Notes: generated from the letters alone by a model not told the origin. A stretch of 64,000 nt of DNA from Corynebacterium caspium DSM 44850 (GCF_030440555.1 NZ_CP047118.1:744001-808000), one strand, 5' to 3'; shown: positions 49,179-60,167, counted from the stretch's first letter. Numbers and translations: made by a program.

Positions 49179-51737
49179 CTAATTGGACTCAAATTTTAGG
49201 TCATAAAAACGCACTTCTCCATGTTCATCCGACTGATCGAGATCAATCGTGGCAACAAAGGAGAAAGCATTATCGTTTTCTGGATCGTGCAAAATCTGTC
49301 GCACCTTCCAATTTCTTGACCGAAGACTATCTTGATTTAGGCGGAAATATTCTCCACCTCTAGCTTCTGGGCCAAAGTCTAAGTCATCATATTCTGCAAA
49401 ATATTCATCCATTGCAGCGCCAAAATCAGGAATTTCAGCTAGATAATCAAATATTTCTTCGAGTTGTTCTTCCTGTTCACGGGCAAAAAGAGTAATTATT
49501 CTAAACATTGCATTGCGAACCATCCGCGTAAAGGCTTTAAGATTTGCCGTCAAAGCATCTGGGTTAGAAACTCCAAATGCTAACTCTTGAGCAATGACTT
49601 CTTTTGAAATAGGTGACGTATCCCCAGTCATAATTGCCCATTCATCAACAAGGGAAGAATCAACTTGGCGAATCATTTCGCCCAACCATTCAATGATATC
49701 TTCGAGTTCTTCAGTGAGATATTCATGGGGGAGAGTATTCAAAAGTGTGCGCCAAATATCTGTTAAATAGCGCAATAGAACTCCCTCACTCCGGGCTAAT
49801 CCATAAGTTGCAATCAGATCTGAAAAAGTCATTGCTTTCTCAATCATTTCGCGCAAAACAGATTTTGGTCGAAGCTCAAATTCTCGAGCCCAAGGTGCTC
49901 CCGCTACATAGGTGGCATAAGCATTTTCTAATTCCGTGGCTAGCGGTTTTGGCCAAGTCACCTCTTCTAGGAGGGTCATACGTGTCGAATAATCCACCCC
50001 CTCTGCTTTTAGGGCCGCCATTTCTTCATCACGTCGGGCTCTTTGCTGCGCTATAAGCAGGGGACGAGGATCGTCAAGAATGGCTTCAAAGGTACTTATA
50101 ACGTCTAAATCGTAGGTATTAGAGTCTGGGTCCAATAAATCCAAGGCAGCCACTGCTAGAGGGGCTAGCGGTTGATTCAAGGCAAAATTTGGCTGCATAT
50201 CCAAGGTGAGATGCAAGCTGCGGCCTGCAGAATCTGTTTGGCCTTGCGGTAGTTCTTCTACTATTTCGGCGTTAATTAAACCGCGCAATAATTCAATGGT
50301 GGTTAAAATATCGGAATTTTGCTTAGCTCGAGGGTCATGATTAGTGCGCAAAAGATTCTGAAAATGCGGTAGATTAGGCCCACTTCTTGCTAAAAGATTC
50401 ATTACCATGGCATTTGAAACTCTAAACTGAGAGGTCAAAGGCTCCGGTTGGGATTCCACCAAGCGTTCAAAAGTACGCAAAGACCAAATTATTTGGCCAT
50501 CGCGAGCTTGTTTTTTACGAATCTTCTTTAATTTTTTAGGGTCAGAGCCAGCTTTTTCTCTAGCCCGTACATTTTCGACCTCATGCTCAGGGGCTTGAAC
50601 TACCACATTGCCGTGCGTATCAAATCCAGCACGTCCGGCTCTACCAGCAACTTGATGAAATTCCCTGGATTTTAAAATCCGCTGTTTAGTTCCATCGAAT
50701 TTGGATAGGGAAGTAATCAGCACAGTGCGAATAGGAATATTTATGCCCACCCCAAGGGTATCGGTGCTACTGATTACCTTAAGCAGGCCAGTTTGGGAAA
50801 GTTTTTCAACTAGACGCCGATATTTAGGCAACATGCCGGCGTGATGCACCCCGATGCCGCGTCTTAATAAATTAGAAAGCTGGCGTCCAAAAGTGGTGCT
50901 AAAACGAAAATCACCAATTTCAGCAACAATCTTTTCTCTTTCTGCTGCGTTAACCAAGTTGAGAGAGGTCATAGATTGAGCGCGCTCGCTGGCTTCCCGC
51001 TGGCTCGGGTGAACTATACAAATAGGATATTCCCCAGCTTTAAGTAAATTTTCTACTGTTTCATGTACTGGGGTGTACACATAGGAGAAATTCAGTGGTA
51101 CTGGGCGTTCTGCTCCAGAAACTAAGGTAGTTTTGCGTCCGGTGCGCTGGCTTAGGTCCTTTTCTAAAAAGCTGGTATTACCCAAAGTGGCAGACATCAA
51201 TAAGAACTGGGCTTTCGGTAATTCTAATAGTGGAACTTGCCAAGCCCAGCCGCGCTGAGGATCAGAATAATAATGGAATTCATCCATAATTACCTGGTCA
51301 ATTCGAGATTCTACCCCTTCGCGAAGTGCAATATTAGCCACTATTTCAGCAGTTGCGCAGATAATAGGAGCATCGCCATTAACAGTGGCATCGCCAGTCA
51401 TCATGCCCACATTTTCAGGACCAAAAATATCTGCGAGAGAAAAGAATTTTTCACTGACCAATGCTTTAATCGGAGCAGTATAAAATGTCCGTTGCCCTTT
51501 AGCTAATGCCATAAAATGAGCTCCAATGGCGACTAAAGATTTCCCGGAGCCAGTGGGGGTGGACAAAATAACATTATCGCCGGTGAGTATACCCAGCACA
51601 GCCTCTTCCTGTGCTGGGTACATTGAAATGCCGCTGTCTGTTACCCAGGCTTTAAAAGAGTCAAATATGGCTTCTTCAAAAAGGGATTCAGGGACATCGT
51701 CGAGGTCAGCTAGCATGCGCATTAAGGTCACAGGCAC
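49179..51737 (-). CDS. DEAD/DEAH-box helicase with DUF3516 C-terminus
   Basis: Superfamily II helicase of 852 residues, conserved in actinobacteria. Walker A is STPTGSGKS, box II is DEFH, and SATL and HQVAGRAGRAGFD give motifs III and VI. The C-terminal third matches the DUF3516 region. Substrate unknown; RNA or DNA remodelling is assumed. The PAC2 gene lies 32 bases upstream on the same strand, so they may be co-transcribed. Start ATG 51737; in-frame alternatives lie a few codons downstream. Confidence 0.85.
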   Translation of the reverse strand: MPVTLMRMLADLDDVPESLFEEAIFDSFKAWVTDSGISMYPAQEEAVLGILTGDNVILSTPTGSGKSLVAIGAHFMALAKGQRTFYTAPIKALVSEKFFSLADIFGPENVGMMTGDATVNGDAPIICATAEIVANIALREGVESRIDQVIMDEFHYYSDPQRGWAWQVPLLELPKAQFLLMSATLGNTSFLEKDLSQRTGRKTTLVSGAERPVPLNFSYVYTPVHETVENLLKAGEYPICIVHPSQREASERAQSMTSLNLVNAAEREKIVAEIGDFRFSTTFGRQLSNLLRRGIGVHHAGMLPKYRRLVEKLSQTGLLKVISSTDTLGVGINIPIRTVLITSLSKFDGTKQRILKSREFHQVAGRAGRAGFDTHGNVVVQAPEHEVENVRAREKAGSDPKKLKKIRKKQARDGQIIWSLRTFERLVESQPEPLTSQFRVSNAMVMNLLARSGPNLPHFQNLLRTNHDPRAKQNSDILTTIELLRGLINAEIVEELPQGQTDSAGRSLHLTLDMQPNFALNQPLAPLAVAALDLLDPDSNTYDLDVISTFEAILDDPRPLLIAQQRARRDEEMAALKAEGVDYSTRMTLLEEVTWPKPLATELENAYATYVAGAPWAREFELRPKSVLREMIEKAMTFSDLIATYGLARSEGVLLRYLTDIWRTLLNTLPHEYLTEELEDIIEWLGEMIRQVDSSLVDEWAIMTGDTSPISKEVIAQELAFGVSNPDALTANLKAFTRMVRNAMFRIITLFAREQEEQLEEIFDYLAEIPDFGAAMDEYFAEYDDLDFGPEARGGEYFRLNQDSLRSRNWKVRQILHDPENDNAFSFVATIDLDQSDEHGEVRFYDLKFESN

Positions 51738-51769
51738 TACCTTACCGAGAACTCAATTTTGAGTAATTA

Positions 51770-52714
51770 TTAATCGTGTGAAGGGGGATTATCTTTGTCA
51801 ATGCTGGCTAAAAACTTTTCAAATTCTTTACCAATTTCTTCGCCGCTTGGAATTTGTTCAATACCAGGTAGCTGAGCTCCTGGATGAGCAGCGTGATATT
51901 CACGTTGCGATTGGTCGTATTGTTCTTCCAAGCTGTGTACCACTTGCTGAATCTGTAAAGAATCTTCAGTTTGCTCCGCAAGTTGGATAGCAATCCGGCT
52001 CATATCTTGTTCAATCACCCGCAGTGGGAAGCTTAGGTGAGAGTGCTCAGAAATGGTTTCTAATAATCGTAATATTGCTTCTGGATAAGGGGAAGACGCA
52101 ATATAGTGCGGCACATGAGCGGTATAGCCAGCTACTTTAAAACCTTTGTCTACCAGCATCTTTTCCAGTTGCAGGCTAGCCGATCCGGGGAGCTGTACCG
52201 TACCTTCCCATTTATAAGTATTTTCCAAATAATCGCGAGCGTTGCCGTGGCCAGAGATTACTAAGGGGCGGGTATGCGGCACCGTCATAGGCGCGGCATA
52301 AAGCATAACGGTGCGAGAAACTCCGAATTTCTTGGCAATATCAGCTACGGCTCTACTAAATGAATCCCAACGCAAATCTGGTTCTGGCCCAGATAGAAGC
52401 AGGAAGGCTGTTCCCTTAGTATCGCGCACGACCCGGATTGAAAGTTCTAGATCGTCAATTTTAATAATCTGGTTATTTTCGACGGTAACTATAGGGCGTC
52501 GGGAACGATAATCAATTAATTCATCGTTATTAAAAGATACTAGGAGTCGATTATCTAAAGACTCTAATAAGTGGCGGGCACTTTTTTCCACCGCGAGACC
52601 GGCATCTGCGTAACCCTGTAGGGCCACGATCATGGTGAGCCCTTCTGCATTCACTTTTGGAACATCAGGTAGAGGATATTCGAAGTCATAAACGTGACGT
52701 TCTTCGTGATTCAT
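51770..52714 (-). CDS. PAC2 family protein
   Basis: 314-residue protein of the proteasome-assembly-chaperone-2 fold family, widely conserved in actinobacteria including non-proteasomal corynebacteria. Matching segments: VALQGYADAGLAVEKS, DYRSRRP, LLLSGPEPDLRW and GYTAHVPHYIA. Cellular role unknown. Start ATG 52714 behind ggagg. The DUF3516 helicase follows on the same strand. Confidence 0.88.
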   Translation of the reverse strand: MNHEERHVYDFEYPLPDVPKVNAEGLTMIVALQGYADAGLAVEKSARHLLESLDNRLLVSFNNDELIDYRSRRPIVTVENNQIIKIDDLELSIRVVRDTKGTAFLLLSGPEPDLRWDSFSRAVADIAKKFGVSRTVMLYAAPMTVPHTRPLVISGHGNARDYLENTYKWEGTVQLPGSASLQLEKMLVDKGFKVAGYTAHVPHYIASSPYPEAILRLLETISEHSHLSFPLRVIEQDMSRIAIQLAEQTEDSLQIQQVVHSLEEQYDQSQREYHAAHPGAQLPGIEQIPSGEEIGKEFEKFLASIDKDNPPSHD

Positions 52715-53050
52715 CTGTCCTCCTCACTTTCATGCAGTTGACTCTTTGTGCAGTAACCGATTGCACCTTCTTAGTGCAACGCTGTTAAGAAATATTAATT
52801 CCAGGGACCTTAATTGAAGGATTACTGCGTTAGTTGATCTAGCTTACCTCCAATGAACGCAGGGCGTTAGGAAAATCTTTAATAGCAGTTGAGAGCCCTA
52901 TTTTTAGGTGGTGTCAAAATAATGCTGCCCAGTTGCTAACGTAGATTTGTGGCATCGAGATTGTGGATAAAACCTATTGCTAAAGCCATCATTATCAACA
53001 ATTTCATCGTCGCGCTCGCAGTAGAGCTGGCGCAGGGGCAGGCTCAGGAT
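52715..53050. other. Intergenic region: PAC2 promoter, short inverted repeat
   Basis: A non-coding stretch between divergent genes. ttgcac (52761-52766) and gtgcaa (52774-52779) form an inverted repeat in the PAC2 upstream region, a possible operator. In-frame codons from 52949 to 53050 precede the chosen DUF4192 start. No RNA gene is visible. Confidence 0.35.
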
Positions 53051-54130
53051 ATGACAAGCTCACAGCCATTAAATAGTCCTGGAAAGATCCTAGCCAATAT
53101 TCCTGCACTATTAGGATATTATCCGACCGAAATTGTATTGCTAATTGAGCTAACTCAATTGCCACAAATCGCATCCACGCAAGAGCTGTATCAGATATCT
53201 GGGATTAGAACTATGAATCTGCAAGCTTTTATGGAAGAAGATGCCGATATTCGATTTAGTGGAAAATCAACTGCTGATAGATATGTAGTAGCTCTAATAT
53301 CGGCCCATAATTGTGCCAAGATTCACCAAGTTGCAGAAACTATATTACAAGCAGCAAAAATATTTCAGGTAGATTTGTATGGTTGTTGGCAGGTTTCGCA
53401 GCTTTTAACTGGCGAGCAGATTTTTAATTTTAGTCTGCACGGAGAACAACTTTTTCAGCAATATTGTGGCGAGGTTTCTTCGATTATGCATAGCCCAGCG
53501 ATGGAAAAAATGCTCCAACATAACCAGCTTCCAGAGGTCTGCTTTGCAGATTTAAAACAATTATTTGAACCGCCAGCAGTATTAGATGAAGAAAAACGCC
53601 TTGAGGCTACTAAATTAGCGCGAAATCGAGCCTCAGAAGTAGTTTCCAATATTGATAAATTAAATTATCCAAATCCTTTGCAAACCATAGTTGCCTCTTG
53701 GGAAGAGCTAATCGGGATGCCGAAGTATTCCAAGCTGACTGTAAAGGATGCGCTAGCCGATGAAGATCTCATGGCGCGGGTGGGTACTTATTTGGCACAT
53801 AATTTATTAAGAGATATTTGTATCGCCGCAAACTGTAGATATCCATTATCTGCTACCACCTTATTGATGGCTGCTGCCCGTAGTTATGCCGCGGAGGTCC
53901 GGGCAAATGCCTTGTGTTTATACGTTGTTATAAATCTATCTGTTAGTAGCAGTGCAAAACTTAGTGCGGCCTTATATGCTGCGGAAGAGTCTTGCCCTGG
54001 CCACCGCTTAACGCAGCTTTTAAGCTCTAGTCTAAGCGCAAATATTAGCCCAGAGTCCTTATTAAAAGCAGTGCTAAACGGGAGTATTGGCGCTTTTAAT
54101 AGCTATCAGCAAGAAAATCCCGCAGCGTGA
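53051..54130 (+). CDS. DUF4192 domain protein
   Basis: Conserved actinobacterial protein of unknown function; LNSPGKILANIPALLGYYPTE at the start is typical of DUF4192. I chose ATG 53051 (359 residues); an in-frame GTG at 52949 would add 34 unrelated residues. No strong ribosome site precedes either. No signal peptide or membrane helix in the core. It converges on galE. Confidence 0.8.
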   Translation: MTSSQPLNSPGKILANIPALLGYYPTEIVLLIELTQLPQIASTQELYQISGIRTMNLQAFMEEDADIRFSGKSTADRYVVALISAHNCAKIHQVAETILQAAKIFQVDLYGCWQVSQLLTGEQIFNFSLHGEQLFQQYCGEVSSIMHSPAMEKMLQHNQLPEVCFADLKQLFEPPAVLDEEKRLEATKLARNRASEVVSNIDKLNYPNPLQTIVASWEELIGMPKYSKLTVKDALADEDLMARVGTYLAHNLLRDICIAANCRYPLSATTLLMAAARSYAAEVRANALCLYVVINLSVSSSAKLSAALYAAEESCPGHRLTQLLSSSLSANISPESLLKAVLNGSIGAFNSYQQENPAA

Positions 54131-54163
54131 ATAATCCTCTTAATATCGGTGATTAGCGGTTTA

Positions 54164-55144
54164 TTATGGCGCGGAGTGAGCCTTATTTCCTAGCTGCTTA
54201 GTGAATTCCCAAGCATCAGAAACTATTGTATGTAGGTCGGTATAGCGCGGCTGCCAGCCTAATTCCTGCATAATTTTGGCAGAAGAAGCCACCAGTACTG
54301 CAGGATCTCCTGCCCGGCGCGGAGCTACTTCAGCTGGAATCGGGTGTCCGGTAACTTCACGACACATTTCGATTACCTGTTTTACTGAGTAACCATCGCC
54401 TGAACCTAGATTATAAATATTATGGGTACCAGGCTGGTTTGCTTCAAGAGCTAGGATATGGGCATCAGCTAGATCGCGGATATGGATATAATCTCGGATC
54501 GGGGTGCCATCGGGGGTAGACCAGTCCGTTCCGAACATCATTATTTTTTCGCGATGCCCTAAGGCTACCTGTAGTACTAGCGGAATTAGGTGAGTTTCAA
54601 TTTCTCGATTTTCTCCAACTTTTCCATAAGCTCCGGCGACATTGAAGTAGCGCAAACTAGTGGCACCTATGCCATGTGCTGCGGCATAGGAGCTAATTGC
54701 GTAGTCGATAGCTAGCTTGGTTGCCCCATAAGGATTAGTGGGAAGTGTGGGGAATTCCTCTGTGATCGGTACCGATTCAGGTTCTCCATAGGTTGCCGCA
54801 GTGGAGGAAAATACAAGATTTTTTACCTTGTGCAGGCGCATGGCTTCTAATAGCCGCAATGTGGTTACCACATTATGCTGCCAATAATCTTCGGGGTGTT
54901 CTACTGATTCTCCCACTAGGGATCGTGCAGCACAGTGGATCACGGCTTCCACATTATAGGTGCCTAAAACTTCATCAATTGCCTCTGCTACATCTGCCTC
55001 GATTAGGATTGCAGAATTTGGGAGGGCGTCTCTGTTTCCGGTTGAAAAATTATCTATGACGATAATTTCGTGTCCGGATTCGGCGAGAACATGAGCTATT
55101 ACACTCCCGACGTATCCGGCTGCACCGGTAACTAGAATTCGCAT
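54164..55144 (-). CDS. galE: UDP-glucose 4-epimerase
   Basis: Interconverts UDP-glucose and UDP-galactose; in corynebacteria it supplies UDP-galactose for cell-wall arabinogalactan. [14 protein letters not shown] is the NAD-binding motif (first strand), STAATYG and YGATKLAID give the catalytic Ser/Thr and Tyr-x3-Lys. I chose ATG 55144 (326 residues) after caggaac; a frame extension to 55234 lacks homology. Gene order galE-dtxR-sigB matches C. glutamicum. Confidence 0.94.
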   Translation of the reverse strand: MRILVTGAAGYVGSVIAHVLAESGHEIIVIDNFSTGNRDALPNSAILIEADVAEAIDEVLGTYNVEAVIHCAARSLVGESVEHPEDYWQHNVVTTLRLLEAMRLHKVKNLVFSSTAATYGEPESVPITEEFPTLPTNPYGATKLAIDYAISSYAAAHGIGATSLRYFNVAGAYGKVGENREIETHLIPLVLQVALGHREKIMMFGTDWSTPDGTPIRDYIHIRDLADAHILALEANQPGTHNIYNLGSGDGYSVKQVIEMCREVTGHPIPAEVAPRRAGDPAVLVASSAKIMQELGWQPRYTDLHTIVSDAWEFTKQLGNKAHSAP

Positions 55145-55251
55145 AAGTTCCTGCTTTCTTGAGCAGCTTGGAAATAATTTATTTGAAATTTTGCCCACCG
55201 TAGGCGGTTGGAGCGTGGTTCCACATCTCCACAATAGTGCTTAAAAGCAAG

Positions 55252-55295
55252 CTGCCGTATAGTGTTCCCTATTTTTCAAAGGCACTATACGGCAG
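55252..55295 (-). terminator. Terminator after dtxR
   Basis: ctgccgtatagtg and cactatacggcag form a perfect 13-bp stem with an 18-base loop; on the minus strand a T-rich stretch follows at 55241-55249, the right place to end dtxR. Confidence 0.8.
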
Positions 55296-55344
55296 TTCAT
55301 TTAATTAGCTTCTTAGAGGTTTTTATACAGAAGTAAGTAGGGGA

Positions 55345-56040
55345 TTAGTCCTCAATTACTTCAATGCGTAGGGCGTGGCCTAGCTCTTCGCCTAAGACGA
55401 TCTCTTTATTATCGCGGTTCACGATTACTTCACCGTGATCGTTGGTGATAATTATCTCGACTCCTGGTTCAATTCCAGCTTCGCAGAAAGCCCGGAATTT
55501 ACGGGTATCTACTTGCAGGATTTCATTGATCTGAAGCACCCGAGCTTTGGTGGGAACATCAAAAGGAAGATCGATTGGACGTATACCGGTGGTAATGGCT
55601 GCCGCAACAGTCTCGCTGGTTACGCCCAGCTTATCTAGCCCAGGAATAGGGTTTCCGAAAGGGGAGTGTGAAGGTTCGCCCAGGATATCAATTACCCTGC
55701 GTTCTACTTCTTCACTCATTACGTGTTCCCAACGACAGGCTTCTTCATGCACTCGATCAATATCGAGTTTTAGGACGTCTGTAAGTAAACGTTCTGCAAG
55801 ACGGTGCTTACGCATTACCTCAGTTGCTCGAATGCGACCCTCGGGAGTGAGCTCCAGGCTGCGGTCAGCACGTACATGTAGTAGTCCGTCTCGTTCCATA
55901 CGCGCTACAGTCTGGCTAACTGTGGGGCCAGATTGTTCAAGGCGCTCGACGATACGGGCCCGAAGGGGAACAATTCCTTCTTCTTCGAGCTCGTAGATCG
56001 TGCGGAGATACATTTCAGTAGTATCGACAAGATCTTTCAC
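55345..56040 (-). CDS. dtxR: Iron-dependent repressor DtxR
   Basis: Fe(II)-activated repressor of iron uptake and heme genes (and of the toxin gene in C. diphtheriae). The winged helix reads [21 protein letters not shown]. Metal ligands stand exactly where they do in diphtheria DtxR: Met10, His79, Cys102, Glu105, His106. An SH3-like C-terminal domain completes 231 residues, slightly longer than the 226 of C. diphtheriae. Start ATG 56040. sigB lies about 300 bases upstream on the same strand. Confidence 0.97.
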   Translation of the reverse strand: MKDLVDTTEMYLRTIYELEEEGIVPLRARIVERLEQSGPTVSQTVARMERDGLLHVRADRSLELTPEGRIRATEVMRKHRLAERLLTDVLKLDIDRVHEEACRWEHVMSEEVERRVIDILGEPSHSPFGNPIPGLDKLGVTSETVAAAITTGIRPIDLPFDVPTKARVLQINEILQVDTRKFRAFCEAGIEPGVEIIITNDHGEVIVNRDNKEIVLGEELGHALRIEVIED

Positions 56041-56341
56041 GGGAGTACCTCTTAATCAGCTATTTTGTATTTCTTCAAAGTGCCTGAACTGGTGGTGGTT
56101 TGGATAAAACCGCTACTAGAGCAGCGACCAAGTTAAGGCATGCTTAGTTTCTAGACAGTCTATCCGGTATAAGGAAGTTTAGCCATGGTTTGAATGAGGG
56201 CGCTTAAATGAGTTCAGGCTTGGTTGTATGTGGGTTCTAAAAGCGAAGTAAAAGTACTGGCAGGGCCACTAAATAGGTCTTAGCTATTTAGTGGCACCAG
56301 AACTACTTATTTCTTAAAAAACGATAAAAATATAGAGATTT
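56041..56341 (-). other. sigB-dtxR intergenic region with sigB terminator
   Basis: gccactaaatag (56265-56276) and ctatttagtggc (56284-56295) make a perfect 12-bp hairpin, the probable sigB terminator on the minus strand, though its T tail is weak. The rest holds the dtxR promoter. No gene seen. Confidence 0.6.
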
Positions 56342-57334
56342 TTAATTCGCATAGTCACGAAGGCGGTCGGCACGATCGCCAGCACGCAACTTCATCATTA
56401 CCTCACGCTCAATTTGACGAACACGTTCGCGGGAAAGACCAAATTTGCGACCAATCTGATCTAGAGTGCGCGGCACGCCATCGTCAAGTCCGTAGCGTAA
56501 GTTGATTACATCTTGTTCGCGCTGCTCCAAGGTGGAAAGCACTTCTCGGATATCAGAGTGGCGCAAGGAAGCAACTACCGCAGCTTCGGCATCGGCAGCT
56601 TCGGCATCTTCGATGAAATCTCCAAGCGGAGCTTCCTCATCTGCACCCACTGGCATATCCAAGCTCACTGGATCGCGTGATTGCCGCAAAAGCATTTCAA
56701 TGCGATCTACTTCGATACCTGATTCCTCGGCAAGTTCCTCGGTAGTAGCTTCGCGTCCTAAGTGCTGATAAAGCTCTCGGCGAATCCGGGATAGTTTATT
56801 TACTTGCTCTACTAGATGTACAGGAAGGCGAATAGTGCGGGATTGATCAGCCATGCCGCGAGTAATTGCTTGCCTAATCCACCAGGTGGCATAGGTAGAG
56901 AATTTAAAGCCTTTGGAGTAGTCAAATTTCTCCATTGCTCTGATCAGCCCTAAGTTGCCCTCCTGAATAAGATCCAGCAGCGGCATTCCGCGTCCGGTAT
57001 AGCGCTTAGCAAGTGACACAACTAAGCGTAAGTTGGCCTCTAAAAGGTGGCTACGCGCCTTTTTGCCTTCGCGAGCTAAAACTTTGCAATCGCGTTTCTT
57101 CGCCCGCGTGAGCTCCTTGGATTTATTATTGAGAAGGTATTCAGCATAAAGCCCCACCTCAATGCGCTGGGCTAATTCCACCTCTTCTTCGGCATTGAGG
57201 AGCGCTGTTTTACCGATGCCGTTAAGATAGACCCGGACTAGGTCAGCAGACGGATTATCGTTGGTCTGATTTCTACGATTACCGGTATCTACCTTCTGGG
57301 TTGAATTCACACTTGCCTGGGCAACCGTCATCAA
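56342..57334 (-). CDS. sigB: Primary-like RNA polymerase sigma factor SigB
   Basis: Group 2 sigma factor, used in corynebacteria for general stress, transition and oxygen-limited growth. Regions 1.2, 2 ([38 protein letters not shown]), 3 and 4 ([15 protein letters not shown] helix-turn-helix) are complete; the N-terminal region 1.1 of SigA is absent. 330 residues; ATG 57334 and 57331 are both possible. dtd lies 88 bases upstream. Confidence 0.95.
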   Translation of the reverse strand: MMTVAQASVNSTQKVDTGNRRNQTNDNPSADLVRVYLNGIGKTALLNAEEEVELAQRIEVGLYAEYLLNNKSKELTRAKKRDCKVLAREGKKARSHLLEANLRLVVSLAKRYTGRGMPLLDLIQEGNLGLIRAMEKFDYSKGFKFSTYATWWIRQAITRGMADQSRTIRLPVHLVEQVNKLSRIRRELYQHLGREATTEELAEESGIEVDRIEMLLRQSRDPVSLDMPVGADEEAPLGDFIEDAEAADAEAAVVASLRHSDIREVLSTLEQREQDVINLRYGLDDGVPRTLDQIGRKFGLSRERVRQIEREVMMKLRAGDRADRLRDYAN

Positions 57335-57422
57335 ATCCTCCTCATTTTTCGCGCTTCTAGTGGTTATAACGCCCGAGGGACAAAAATAGTTCCAAACCGT
57401 TATTTATAGGCTCTGAACTGTG

Positions 57423-57863
57423 TTAATTCTTGGTATCTACCAAGACGGTAAACGGCCCGTCGTTGACTGAGGATACTTGCATCATGGCACCAAACTGGCC
57501 TTGAGAAACTGGGATGCCCCGATTTTTAAGTTCGGTTATAACTTGCGCAATTAGGGGATAAGCAAGTTCTCCAGGGGCGGCATCCGACCAGGAAGGACGC
57601 CGTCCTTTTTTAGTGCGTCCCTGCAAAGTGAACTGGCTAACCACTAAAACTGGAGCGCCTATTTCTTGGACACTTTTTTCATCACGCAAGATCCGAAGTT
57701 CGGCAATTTTACGGGCCATGAGGGCGGCATCGTCTGCATCATCCTCTCGATGCACCCCAATTAGGGCCAAAATGCCACCAGTATCGGGGGCAGAAATCGC
57801 CCCTACAATTTCTTCTGCCACGGATACTTCAGCGCTATTAACTCGGGTGAGTACAGCTTTCAT
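57423..57863 (-). CDS. dtd: D-aminoacyl-tRNA deacylase
   Basis: Removes D-amino acids, and glycine from tRNA-Ala, from mischarged tRNAs. [17 protein letters not shown] holds the conserved S-Q-F-T-L motif; the second motif, usually N-x-G-P-V-T, reads NDGPFT here (Val to Phe). 146 residues, normal. Start ATG 57863. It lies directly upstream of sigB on the same strand. Confidence 0.93.
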   Translation of the reverse strand: MKAVLTRVNSAEVSVAEEIVGAISAPDTGGILALIGVHREDDADDAALMARKIAELRILRDEKSVQEIGAPVLVVSQFTLQGRTKKGRRPSWSDAAPGELAYPLIAQVITELKNRGIPVSQGQFGAMMQVSSVNDGPFTVLVDTKN

Positions 57864-58005
57864 TAACCTATCCTGACTTGGAGTTCTTCATCTATTTGAT
57901 TGTCTTATAGAAGAAATACAGCTGAGTTTAATCTCAATTCGGCATGGGGTAAAACCCAGTAAAATTGTTGACGTTTCAATTAAGGCTAAGCTAAGTTCTG
58001 GACTT

Positions 58006-60084
58006 ATGTATGAACCAAAGTCCAATAAGACTAAAAGGCAAAAACGAATAACCGCGCTTTTTGCCTCTATGGCAATAGCTACTGCCGCAATTCCGGCACC
58101 GGCTCTAGCAGCTGATTTCTACATCAACATCAAAGAGGAAACAGTTGGTGGAAAAAGGCTTTTAACCTGGGAGTCTAGTGGCTGTACAGGTTCCTTGGGA
58201 GAGACTCCTAAAGTTACCCTTGAAGTTATAAAAGACGGCCAAAAAGTTTCTATCGATGGCCAAAATCAGCTAGAGATTAAAAATAGCGATGCTGGCAAAT
58301 ATGTGTTAAATGGCACATGTCAACCTAGTGTGTGGTCTGCTCCTATTAAGCTGACGCATTCGGTAGATATTTCCCCAATCGCTGAAAAAGACCCCAATGA
58401 TGGGCGCCTGACGCTGTTCTTCGAAAAAGTAGGAGAAGGAGATGACGCCAAATTAACTTGGCGCACTACTGGATGCGCAGCAGATAATAAGGTGAACCCC
58501 GGCACTCTCAAGCTAAAGCTCACCCGAGATGGGCAAGAGCTCAATATTGACGGCAAGACTGAATATGCCCTTAAAGGTGAGCCAGCTGGTAACTACACCA
58601 TGGAAGCCAGCTGTAGCTACCAGTGGACCCAGCCGCAGACTGTTAATAAAACTATCGCAGTCGCTGGCCCTGCTGGAGAGCAGCCAGTAGTACCAACACC
58701 AGATGCTGGCGATGCTGAGAATGCCATGACCATTAAGGAAGCAGTATTTGCAGAATCTGGTCGCGGTCGAACCTTGTCATGGGATGTGGAAGGTTGCTCG
58801 GTATTAAACCAGAAGCGGGTACGCACCAGCGTTCTTTTTAATGATAAAAAGATTTCTCTAAATCGGAACTCTCGCAAAGATTCCGTAAATGCTTCCCAGT
58901 GGCCAACCGGTAAATACACGGTAAAAGCAGAGTGTGTTTCGCTAAATGACGCAACCGTATTTGCAACTCAAACCAAAGAAGTTGAGCTTAGTCGCGCAAA
59001 TCTGCCAGTTACTTTTGCCGGCGAACCTCTTGGACACCTTATTCCGCGCCCAGGTGACTATGTACAGGTAGGAACTCGTCCTACCCATAATGCCATCACC
59101 TTGGAGGATAAGTCTGTTGCTGCTCCATTCCAGCCAGGTGAGACGGTTAAACTCTTCATTAATTTCGATAATGGTGAGCGCACCGAAGTTTCACAGCTAG
59201 TGGCCGACGCTGAAGGTCATGTAGAGACCAAACTTTGGATCCCCTTCAAAGAAAATGTGCATAACTTTGGCATTTTCGCAGTAGGTCAGACTAATAACTA
59301 TCAGTTAGATTATCAGTCAGTAATTGCTCCTACCTCTGGCTTTGGAATAAAAGCTGAGGCTGTAACTGGCAAGAACCAAGATATTCGGGTTATTTCTGTA
59401 GCTCCCGCAGATCCGCAGTCTGATACCGCATTTGCCCCTAATTCCAAGTTCGAGCTAAAGATCTTGGATCCAGAAGGCAACATCGTACAAACTCAAGAAG
59501 TTCAAGCCACTGCTACAGGTGACCTAGATGTCGTAGTAACTCTTAAAGAGGGTCTCAAAGAAGGCCGCTACACCGTGCTTGCTCCCACAGTGCTGAGCGC
59601 ACGTGGTCACTACGCTGCGTATTTCTACTATAAGAATAACAAGGTGTGGGCACAGTGGGAGGCTCCGGCCGATGAAGACTCTCCAGTAACCCCAACTCCT
59701 GAGGGCTCCTCGAACCTTAAATATGCCGCCATCCCCGCAGCGTTACTCGCCCTAATCCCGATAGCTGCTGCAGTAAAAGCTGCTCCTGCAGTAAATGCTT
59801 CCCAGCTTTCTGCCCAGCCGGTAAATTCTGCCATGAGTTCGACAATGGCAAATAAGACCGCCAAATCCGCAATGCCTAAGGATATGCCTGCTGCTAAGGA
59901 CCTCAAAGCTGCTAAAGGCACTAAAGATGCCAAAGCTATGCAGGATGCCAAAACCGCGAAGGCTGTTGCTGAAAAATCCAAATTGGCCAATACTGGCTCT
60001 CCAGTCGCCCTACTGGCTGCTATGGGTCTAAGTTTCTTGGTTCTAGGCGGCTTTGTGTTGGCTTTCGGACGCAAGAAGAACTAA
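58006..60084 (+). CDS. Secreted LANTG-anchored surface protein
   Basis: 692 residues, probably sortase-anchored. A signal peptide spans residues 1-35 (cleavage after ALA). Three repeat units follow, each with one Cys pair (60/105, 157/203, 264/310) and an LTW/LSW...GC opening, likely Ig-like with disulfides. Residues 335-550 hold two further beta-rich segments (EPLGHLIPRPGDYV, then FKENVHNFGIFA). A hydrophobic stretch at 572-590 precedes an Ala/Lys/Asp-rich stretch. The end is LANTG (660-664), a hydrophobic segment and RKKN. LAxTG is the motif of class E sortases. ATG 58006; binding partner unknown. Confidence 0.75.
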   Translation: MYEPKSNKTKRQKRITALFASMAIATAAIPAPALAADFYINIKEETVGGKRLLTWESSGCTGSLGETPKVTLEVIKDGQKVSIDGQNQLEIKNSDAGKYVLNGTCQPSVWSAPIKLTHSVDISPIAEKDPNDGRLTLFFEKVGEGDDAKLTWRTTGCAADNKVNPGTLKLKLTRDGQELNIDGKTEYALKGEPAGNYTMEASCSYQWTQPQTVNKTIAVAGPAGEQPVVPTPDAGDAENAMTIKEAVFAESGRGRTLSWDVEGCSVLNQKRVRTSVLFNDKKISLNRNSRKDSVNASQWPTGKYTVKAECVSLNDATVFATQTKEVELSRANLPVTFAGEPLGHLIPRPGDYVQVGTRPTHNAITLEDKSVAAPFQPGETVKLFINFDNGERTEVSQLVADAEGHVETKLWIPFKENVHNFGIFAVGQTNNYQLDYQSVIAPTSGFGIKAEAVTGKNQDIRVISVAPADPQSDTAFAPNSKFELKILDPEGNIVQTQEVQATATGDLDVVVTLKEGLKEGRYTVLAPTVLSARGHYAAYFYYKNNKVWAQWEAPADEDSPVTPTPEGSSNLKYAAIPAALLALIPIAAAVKAAPAVNASQLSAQPVNSAMSSTMANKTAKSAMPKDMPAAKDLKAAKGTKDAKAMQDAKTAKAVAEKSKLANTGSPVALLAAMGLSFLVLGGFVLAFGRKKN

Positions 60085-60167
60085 GGAAACTCCGTAATAA
60101 AGCTTTAAGGCAATAAAGCTAGCAAGCTAGAAAACCAAAAATCACGCCAGCTTCTTAGCTCCAGCAA

